Below are positions 7,279 through 11,918 of a DNA stretch of 14,617 nt, piece by piece. The position numbers were made by a program, and so were the translations under genes. The notes under the pieces were generated by a model. The model saw only the letters and a program-made list of their open reading frames with translations. It ran no database searches and was not told the origin of the DNA. How positions within the stretch are numbered: the first letter of the stretch is position 1; each line of letters opens with the position of its first letter. The DNA is from Candidatus Methanofilum arcanum (GTDB taxonomy: Archaea > Halobacteriota > Methanomicrobia > Methanomicrobiales > Methanospirillaceae), in NCBI GenBank assembly GCA_031285085.1, contig JAITWW010000117.1, forward strand, positions 1-14,617. The letters are read 5' to 3'.

Positions 7279-7466
7279 TATTGATATGGGTTAATATCAT
7301 TGATAATCTCTTTGTGGGTGAGAAGCATGCGACGACAACAATACCGGTCCAGGCCAAGATCGTTGAGGGCCAACTCAGGCTCCTCTCCTTCTTCACATCG
7401 TCGTATGTACTCCTCATAAACAGTAGAGATTACCTTTCCACAGGTGAAACAGCGAACCGGTATCAT
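7278..7466 (-). CDS. rpoN: DNA-directed RNA polymerase subunit N (Rpo10)
   Basis: Small zinc-binding subunit (62 aa) equivalent to eukaryotic Rpb10, part of the Rpo3-Rpo10-Rpo11-Rpo12 assembly platform. It has the family start MIPVRCFTCGK (zinc Cys6 and Cys9) and the paired cysteines RYCCRRM (Cys43, Cys44), followed by a short C-terminal helix ending in P-Y. Not related to bacterial sigma-54 despite the symbol. GAGGT precedes the ATG by 8 bases. The TAG stop ends at 7278, exactly on the first base of tRNA-Pro, so processing of the tRNA would cut the mRNA between the second and third bases of the stop codon. Confidence 0.97.
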   Translation of the reverse strand: MIPVRCFTCGKVISTVYEEYIRRCEEGEEPELALNDLGLDRYCCRRMLLTHKEIINDINPYQ

Positions 7467-7507
7467 ACTACGTAACCTCTATGCATTATGCTTATGTACA
7501 TATATTC

Positions 7508-7909
7508 TCATCGATATGATTTCTGGAATTTCTTACGAGCACCACGGCCATGGGGCTTCTTTGCTTCTTTCTGACGTGAGTCATTTACTAGCAAGGTTCT
7601 GTCATAGGCAAGGTAGACATCTTTGATGCGTGGATCATTGTGCCACTGTAAGAGGCCACGTGCAAGGGCTGTGCGTGCTGCTTCTGCTTGGCCCATTGTA
7701 CCGCCACCTTTTGTCTTGATAGAAACATCGATGCCATTGATGCTCTCCGGGATAAGATACAGGGGTTCTGAAATCTTCATGCGTGCAAGCTCTGTTGAAT
7801 AGTAGTCAAGCACGACTGAGTTAATTCGGATGACTCCTTTTCCCTTACGAAATGTTGCTCTTGCAACAGCGGTTTTACGCTTTCCGCTGGTGTTTATGAT
7901 TTTTGTCAT
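7508..7909 (-). CDS. rpsI: 30S ribosomal protein uS9
   Basis: Small-subunit head protein whose C-terminal tail reaches toward the P-site tRNA. The 133-aa sequence shows the archaeal pattern: INTSGKRKTAVARATFRKGKG near the N terminus, VSIKTKGGGTMGQAEAARTALARGL in the middle, and DRTLLVNDSRQKEAKKPHGRGARKKFQKSYR at the end; R-K-[KR]-[FP]-Q-[KR]-S-[YK]-R is the universal uS9 tail. It starts 15 bases after the uL13 stop; GGAG and GAGAGAG lie between. The gap to rpoN is 41 bases with no sign of a terminator. Confidence 0.97.
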   Translation of the reverse strand: MTKIINTSGKRKTAVARATFRKGKGVIRINSVVLDYYSTELARMKISEPLYLIPESINGIDVSIKTKGGGTMGQAEAARTALARGLLQWHNDPRIKDVYLAYDRTLLVNDSRQKEAKKPHGRGARKKFQKSYR

Positions 7910-7924
7910 ACTCTCTCAAATCTC

Positions 7925-8347
7925 CTAGTACTTTGCTCCAAGGAATGTGCTGACTGCTCCAAGTGTGACGTACTGTGGATGGTTCAAGTTCCTCATGTGG
8001 ACATCTGATATTGTCTCCATTGCTTTTCCTTGAAACTCCACAGGAATACCAATATATACTTTTACACTTTTTAATGCCTCAGCGCCACGCTGGCGTTTGT
8101 ACGGGAGCATGCCTCGAATTGTTCTCTTTAAGATCTGGTCTGGTCTTCGTGGGAAGAATGGACCACCCTCACGGGATCCACGCTGGCGCTTGATATTATA
8201 ATTGCTCAGTACTCTTGCTCGGTTCCCAGAAATGACGCTTTTTTCAGCGTTGACAATAGCGATCTCTTCTCCATCAAGCAGGCGCTTTGCAACAGTGCTT
8301 GCGAGCCTTCCGAGTAAAAGACCTTCTCCATCAATTATGGTTACCAT
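7925..8347 (-). CDS. rplM: 50S ribosomal protein uL13
   Basis: Early-assembly large-subunit protein. The 140-aa product begins V-T-I-I-D-G-E-G-L-L-L-G-R-L-A-S and contains IVNAEKSVISGN, the archaeal/eukaryotic GGPFFPRRPDQI segment and the signature RTIRGMLPYKRQRGAEALKSV. The start ATG (8345-8347) follows the eL18 stop by 3 bases, and its GAGGT ribosome binding site is made by the last codon and stop of eL18, so the two are probably coupled in translation. The archaeal order eL18-uL13-uS9 is intact. Confidence 0.97.
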   Translation of the reverse strand: MVTIIDGEGLLLGRLASTVAKRLLDGEEIAIVNAEKSVISGNRARVLSNYNIKRQRGSREGGPFFPRRPDQILKRTIRGMLPYKRQRGAEALKSVKVYIGIPVEFQGKAMETISDVHMRNLNHPQYVTLGAVSTFLGAKY

Positions 8348-8350
8348 GTT

Positions 8351-8713
8351 TTACCTCATAATTCTGACTCGGCTGCCATTTGGATTTGCTGCCATAAGTT
8401 CTTCAATGCTGATACAACGGCCATTTGCATCAGTGATCTTTGCGTGTGCAGCCTCACTGAAGTTTAATGCCGCAACGGTGACGGAGATACCAAGCACTCC
8501 TCCACCAAGTACTTTTCCAGGTATAAGCAGCGTTTCGCCGTTCTTTGCATATCGATTGATTTTATCGATATTAACCTCGGCATAGCTCCGATTCGGTTTT
8601 TCAAGCCGGGTTGCGATATCGCGCCAGATGGGAGCATCATGTTCCCGTGATGCTTTGCGAAGTGCTTGTACCAGTTCCATTGTGTGTGGATTGGATTTTG
8701 CGTTCTTTTTCAT
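8351..8713 (-). CDS. rpl18e: 50S ribosomal protein eL18 (archaeal L18e)
   Basis: Archaeal/eukaryotic large-subunit protein with the same fold as bacterial uL15. Seen: SNPHTMELVQALRKASREH, APIWRDIATRLEKPNRSYAEVN, KINRYAKNGETLLIPGKVLGGGVL, and VTVAALNFSEAAHAKI with a C-terminal IEELMAANPNGSRVRI. From ATG 8711-8713 it is 120 aa and begins M-K-K, as relatives do. An in-frame ATG at 8720-8722 adds three residues and overlaps the rpoD stop as ATGA; with AAGGA directly abutting it, that start is less well served than the inner one, but the ATGA overlap keeps it possible. Confidence 0.95.
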   Translation of the reverse strand: MKKNAKSNPHTMELVQALRKASREHDAPIWRDIATRLEKPNRSYAEVNIDKINRYAKNGETLLIPGKVLGGGVLGISVTVAALNFSEAAHAKITDANGRCISIEELMAANPNGSRVRIMR

Positions 8714-8718
8714 GACTC

Positions 8719-9537
8719 TCATTCCTTGATCTCGCTTAACGCGTCAATCAGTTCGTCTGATGTGTTTTTGAGGATCAACAGCCCTTGTTCAATAATCTCT
8801 ATTGGTTTTAGGGAACCCTGACTTTCAATGGTAAATATGAATGTCGTAGGTTTTGTCTCGACTTTGATAGCGGTGTCAATGCCACTGTTTAGACATGCAA
8901 CTTCACATAGCCGACATAATGAACACAATGTGTTCCTCTCGGGAATTACTCGCACTTTTCCGTTTGAACCCTCAAGAATGTTCATTGGACAGACTTCAAT
9001 ACAGTGGCTACATCCATCGCACTCTGGTGCAATGGTGATGCAGGGCATATTTTTGTACCCACATATGGTGACTGGTTGCCATTTAGCGTGTTTTTGTCCG
9101 TTTCCAAATCGTGCAACTGCTTCAATAACGATTTTTTGACCTTTTTCGAGCTTGACAATTGGAATGTTGGGACTGACTGCTGCGATGGCTGGATCTTCTG
9201 AGATGAGATCTTGTGATGTCACTATCTTTGGCCCTTCAACACTCATGGTAAAGGTCATGGAGCAACCTGCACATCCATCCTCTTTATTATTACAGGTGCA
9301 CTTTTCGGTTGGACCATAGGTGCTGAGATCTGTTATGATTGGGATGAGGCCGAGACGGTGTGCGATAATCTCATCAAAGAGAGCACTTGTGTTGTCGTAG
9401 ATTTTCACAGAGTCGATGGCAAAGATTTGCACCTCTGAGATCATTACCCGTCGAAGTGAGTTTGCAAATGCTGGCTGTATGTCGTCTATGGTGAAGATGG
9501 CGGTTGTATCGTCGAGGCTGTTGAACTCTAACATCAT
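8719..9537 (-). CDS. rpoD: DNA-directed RNA polymerase subunit D (Rpo3) with ferredoxin-like domain
   Basis: Assembly-platform subunit equivalent to eukaryotic Rpb3 and half of the bacterial alpha dimer; forms a heterodimer with RpoL. The 272-aa protein starts with the alpha-motif region (IQPAFANSLRRVMISEV, 20-36; FDEIIAHRLGLIPI, 54-67). A ferredoxin-like domain is inserted at about 165-222 with two complete four-cysteine sets: Cys173/176/179/183 (followed by Pro) and Cys205/208/211/215, so two [4Fe-4S] clusters are expected, as known for Methanosarcina RpoD. A further set C-x-C-x6-C-x2-C (80, 82, 89, 92) sits in the preceding loop. The C-terminal part completes the dimerisation domain. ATGATG at 9532-9537 offers two adjacent starts, right after the rpsK TAG; GGAG lies 7 bases before the first. 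Not a sigma factor. Confidence 0.97.
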   Translation of the reverse strand: MMLEFNSLDDTTAIFTIDDIQPAFANSLRRVMISEVQIFAIDSVKIYDNTSALFDEIIAHRLGLIPIITDLSTYGPTEKCTCNNKEDGCAGCSMTFTMSVEGPKIVTSQDLISEDPAIAAVSPNIPIVKLEKGQKIVIEAVARFGNGQKHAKWQPVTICGYKNMPCITIAPECDGCSHCIEVCPMNILEGSNGKVRVIPERNTLCSLCRLCEVACLNSGIDTAIKVETKPTTFIFTIESQGSLKPIEIIEQGLLILKNTSDELIDALSEIKE

Positions 9538-9933
9538 CTAGACTCTCCGTCCTCTCCTCCCGCCTTTTGCCCGGATTGAGTCATGAGGGACAGGGGTGAC
9601 ATCTTCGATGTTTCCAATACGCATACCTGCACGTGCGAGTGCACGAATAGCTGCCTGAGCACCTGGACCAGGGCTGCGCTGTTTTCCTCTTCCTGGAGCT
9701 CGAACTTTGACATGGATACCAACGATGCCTTTTTCTTTGGCTACCTGTGCGATGTTTGCTGCCATTTGCATTGCTGCATAGGGTGAGCTTTGGTTTCTGT
9801 CCTGTTTTACGACGATTCCACCACTGCTTTTCGCAATTGTTTCGGCTCCCGTGAGGTCGGTGAGAGTGATAATAGTATTATTAAAGGATGCGAAAATGTG
9901 TGCAACTGCCCATTTTTCTTTTTCATTTGCCAT
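9538..9933 (-). CDS. rpsK: 30S ribosomal protein uS11
   Basis: Platform protein of the small subunit near the mRNA exit channel. The 131-aa sequence is a standard archaeal uS11: KWAVAHIFASFNNTIITLTDLTG (7-29), SSGGIVVKQDR, SSPYAAMQMAA, the signature VKVRAPGRGKQRSPGPGAQAAIRALARAG, and the basic C-terminal tail PHDSIRAKGGRRGRRV. GGAAGG lies 5-7 bases before the ATG. The stop TAG is followed immediately by the rpoD start, and the gap to the uS4 gene upstream is 11 bases. Confidence 0.98.
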   Translation of the reverse strand: MANEKEKWAVAHIFASFNNTIITLTDLTGAETIAKSSGGIVVKQDRNQSSPYAAMQMAANIAQVAKEKGIVGIHVKVRAPGRGKQRSPGPGAQAAIRALARAGMRIGNIEDVTPVPHDSIRAKGGRRGRRV

Positions 9934-9944
9934 TGTAATCCTTC

Positions 9945-10490
9945 CTACTTTCCAACCTTTGCAATGCGCTTGCGTTCTGCATGAATATCACTCGTCAAAT
10001 TGGATTTGCTGTAGTATGAGATACTGTCTTCTTCTGCAGCATTGACGAGGTATCCTGGGATGGTGACTTTTTTGCCGCTAATTGCGATGTGACCATGGGT
10101 GATAAACTGACGTGCTTGCTTTGGAGAACGAGCAAATCCTTTGCGATACACAAGTGTTTGAAGCCTGCGACCGAGTTGATCTGAGACCTGCATCGAAAGT
10201 ACGTCATCAATATCTACATCACCGACAAGGATGCTCATGCGCTTGAGGTACCCAAGCAGCTGGCTTCTTTTGGTTTCGATCTTTGCTGTATCGGTTGAAC
10301 CAGATGCAAGTGCGATGATCTCACGTGCTGCTTTTCGGTAGCGCCTGAGTTCATTTTTTGCAATCCAGACCTCGCGTTTGTTACGAAGGCCGTATTCTAT
10401 GACGAGTTTTGTCTCCTCTTCAATACGAGATGCTTCAAATGGACGCTTTGGTGTCTGGTATTGTTTATGGTTTTTTCCTGGATATCCCAT
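9945..10490 (-). CDS. rpsD: 30S ribosomal protein uS4
   Basis: Primary 16S rRNA-binding protein that starts assembly of the 30S body. The 181-aa archaeal form begins MGYPGKNHKQYQTPKRPFEA, then the helical region with YGLRNKREVW and YRKAAREI, and an S4 RNA-binding domain (about 105-165): RRLQTLVYRKGFARSPKQA, RQFITHGHIAISGKKVTIPGYLV. The end AERKRIAKVGK matches archaeal relatives, which lack the bacterial zinc finger. GGTGA lies 6 bases before the ATG. It is 13 bases after uS13 and 11 before uS11. Confidence 0.97.
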   Translation of the reverse strand: MGYPGKNHKQYQTPKRPFEASRIEEETKLVIEYGLRNKREVWIAKNELRRYRKAAREIIALASGSTDTAKIETKRSQLLGYLKRMSILVGDVDIDDVLSMQVSDQLGRRLQTLVYRKGFARSPKQARQFITHGHIAISGKKVTIPGYLVNAAEEDSISYYSKSNLTSDIHAERKRIAKVGK

Positions 10491-10503
10491 TTTACTTCAC
10501 CGT

Positions 10504-10959
10504 TTAGTTTTTCTTTCTCTTGACACCAACGGTTAGTCCTGTTCTGCCGGTGGATTTCGTGCGTTGACCACGTACTTTCTGACCAGTTTCATGGCGAATT
10601 CCACGATATGAACGGATTTTTTTGAGAATATTTATATCGTCGTCGAGAGTGAGCATGACGTCTGTTGCCAGTATGTGTTTCGCCTCTCCGGTGTAGACAT
10701 CTTTTGGGCGATTCATCATCCATGTGGGAACGCTTTCTGAATACGCACTCACTGCTTCTCTGATGCGATCTACCGATGCTTCATCAAGCTTCCCCATAAG
10801 GGCATGCTTGTCAACATTGGCTTTTTGGGCAATGACTTGAGCAGTATGCCTGCCAATACCTCTGAGTCCGGTGAGTGAGATGAGGACGGGCTTTGTTCCG
10901 TCAAGATCAGTGTTACTTACCCGAACAAAATAATTTATTTCTTGTTCTTCCTGTGTCAT
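10504..10959 (-). CDS. rpsM: 30S ribosomal protein uS13
   Basis: Head protein contacting the P-site tRNA and bridging to the large subunit. The 151-aa length is the archaeal/eukaryotic form, longer than the bacterial one. Seen: NYFVRVSNTDLDGTKPV (9-25), LTGLRGIGRHTAQVIAQKAN (29-48, helix-hairpin-helix), the archaeal insertion WMMNRPKDVYTGEAKHI, and the C-terminal signature RSYRGIRHETGQKVRGQRTKSTGR. ATG 10957-10959 has GAGGT 6 bases upstream, lying in the 30-base gap to tRNA-Ser. It is the first protein gene of the minus-strand string. Confidence 0.97.
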   Translation of the reverse strand: MTQEEQEINYFVRVSNTDLDGTKPVLISLTGLRGIGRHTAQVIAQKANVDKHALMGKLDEASVDRIREAVSAYSESVPTWMMNRPKDVYTGEAKHILATDVMLTLDDDINILKKIRSYRGIRHETGQKVRGQRTKSTGRTGLTVGVKRKKN

Positions 10960-10989
10960 TCAATACCTCGCAGTAGCGTAGATAATGAG

Positions 10990-11073
10990 CGTTGAGAGAG
11001 GGATTTGAACCCCCGCGTCCCGGAGAACACAGGATTAGCAATCCTGCGCCATACCAAGCTTGGCTATCTCAAC
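10990..11073 (-). tRNA. tRNA-Ser (GCT)
   Basis: Class II tRNA of 84 bases: acceptor GTTGAGA (11067-11073) pairs with TCTCAAC (10991-10997); D-arm GCC/GGC; anticodon arm CAGGA-TTGCTAA-TCCTG with anticodon GCT (11037-11039) reading AGC/AGT; long variable arm with a GTTC/GGAC stem; T-arm GGGGG-TTCAAAT-CCCTC. Discriminator G at 10990, the serine identity base; no encoded CCA. It lies only 30 bases before rpsM and is probably on the same transcript. Confidence 0.97.
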
Positions 11074-11138
11074 AATAATTGCGCATCATATTGATACTCG
11101 CAGCTCTTTGCAAGATCTTTTGAGCTCTTGCAGCCGCT

Positions 11139-11149
11139 ACATAAAATGT
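11139..11149 (-). promoter_or_regulatory. Candidate TATA box for the tRNA-Ser/ribosomal protein string
   Basis: On the minus strand CATTTTATGTA resembles an archaeal TATA element; transcription would begin about 25 bases downstream, near 11120, leaving a leader of roughly 45 bases before tRNA-Ser that contains the inverted repeat at 11109-11132. Another AT-rich candidate, TTCATATACTT, lies further upstream (about 11170-11180). Position is the main support. Confidence 0.3.
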
Positions 11150-11430
11150 GCGTTATTACATTGATTTTTCAAGTATATGAATGTGGCCTTTCATGATCTG
11201 GGAAAGGGGTGTGATTATGTGCACCTTACATTTTCTCTGTTTCTGGTTTTTTATATATTTTTCACTACATATGATATAGAGTCTTACGATTTTGGATAAT
11301 GAGAGTTGAGATATCCTTTAAACTCGTCTTTGGGTGGATCTTTGTATATTTTTATATGTATTTCTTGTGGTAATGTTTTAATATATATTTAATAAGATAA
11401 CTGTAAAGTAAGTGTTCATGCGCAGTCATC

Positions 11431-11468
11431 TTTCATGTGTTTTTTTTGCGCAAAAATATCACATGAGA
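11431..11468. repeat. Near-perfect 38-bp palindrome upstream of nrd genes
   Basis: The centre lies between 11449 and 11450. The inner 14 bases TTTTTGCGCAAAAA are a perfect palindrome; the outer arms TTCATGTG and CACATGAG pair except for one position, and 16 of 19 positions match overall. No loop separates the arms, which suits a dimeric DNA-binding protein better than an RNA terminator. It lies about 104 bases upstream of the nrd TATA box and at least 357 bases from tRNA-Ser. Confidence 0.75.
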
Positions 11469-11520
11469 AAAACGGTACCCATCAACAAAACATTCTTCGT
11501 TGCATCAGGAAAATAATGAA

Positions 11521-11564
11521 AATATTCTCTATTTTAGGGAATATAGGTCATTAGAGAGAATATT
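11521..11564. promoter_or_regulatory. 10-bp inverted repeat next to nrd promoter, candidate operator
   Basis: AATATTCTCT (11521-11530) and AGAGAATATT (11555-11564) are exact reverse complements separated by 24 bases; a third, partial copy of GGAATAT lies between them (11538-11544). The right arm ends 7 bases before the TATA-like element. This is a natural site for a regulator acting on nrd transcription. The identity of any regulator is unknown. Confidence 0.5.
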
Positions 11565-11571
11565 ATTTGTG

Positions 11572-11582
11572 TTTAATATATG
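11572..11582 (+). promoter_or_regulatory. Candidate TATA box for the redoxin-nrdD pair
   Basis: TTTAATATATG is the closest TATA-like element to the redoxin start. The start site would fall near 11603, giving a leader of about 45 bases with the GGAG ribosome binding site at 11636-11639. Several other AT-rich elements lie upstream. Confidence 0.5.
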
Positions 11583-11648
11583 TGCTGGATCACATAATCT
11601 TATCTCGCTCAAGACGGAAATGTGAATACGATATAGGAGAGCTTGATC

Positions 11649-11915
11649 ATGGATGAGGGAATAGGTTACATAATATATACTCTCGAATTTTGCCCACATT
11701 GTGAGGTTCTCAAAGATTATCTCGATAGGGCAGGTATTTCATACCATATTCTTGATCTTTCAACAGCTGAAGCTCTCACTGAGCTACGAATGAATGGAGT
11801 ATTTGTGCAGGAAGCACCTGTGCTTCAGATTGGAAAGACGTTTCTTACCTCTTCAGATCTTTTTGTTGGTGAAACACTTTGTGAAGATCTCATTACACAG
11901 CACCTTTTGGAGTAA
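11649..11915 (+). CDS. Glutaredoxin/NrdH-like redoxin
   Basis: Small thioredoxin-fold protein (88 aa) with the redox motif CPHC (Cys15 and Cys18) after a short beta strand (YIIYTLEF), a YHILDL strand, the segment E-A-P-V-L-Q-I-G carrying the expected cis-proline, and a C-terminal helix. The order and length match glutaredoxin/NrdH redoxins. Placed 3 bases before nrdD, it is the obvious dithiol donor for that reductase; class III reductases of the methanogen type are known to use redoxins rather than formate. ATG 11649 is preferred over the in-frame TTG at 11643, because GGAG (11636-11639) is 9 bases from the ATG but only 3 from the TTG. The exact donor role is inferred from position. Confidence 0.88.
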   Translation: MDEGIGYIIYTLEFCPHCEVLKDYLDRAGISYHILDLSTAEALTELRMNGVFVQEAPVLQIGKTFLTSSDLFVGETLCEDLITQHLLE

Positions 11916-11918
11916 AAC

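Larger units (their letters stand above)
11074..11648. other. Divergent intergenic region, 575 bases
   Basis: AT-rich and without a convincing gene in either direction. It must carry the promoter of the minus-strand ribosomal string and that of the nrd pair. Visible: a 7-bp inverted repeat TGCAAGA/TCTTGCA at 11109-11132; several TATA-like stretches (near 11249-11261, 11345-11358, 11375-11392 and 11572-11582); a 38-bp palindrome at 11431-11468; and a 10-bp inverted repeat with arms at 11521-11530 and 11555-11564. The region is long for this otherwise compact segment, so a small RNA cannot be excluded, but I see no clear one. Confidence 0.8.

Noticed and set aside
7278..7466. Sigma-54 (bacterial rpoN), and sigma-70 for rpoD
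   Set aside because: The symbols are shared but the proteins are archaeal polymerase subunits Rpo10 and Rpo3 by length and cysteine motifs.
11109..11132. TGCAAGA/TCTTGCA dyad as a terminator
   Set aside because: No T-run follows on either strand at the right distance, and it lies upstream of the tRNA-Ser string, where a leader or operator is more likely.
11643..11915. TTG start for the redoxin
   Set aside because: GGAG is only 3 bases from the TTG but 9 from ATG 11649.
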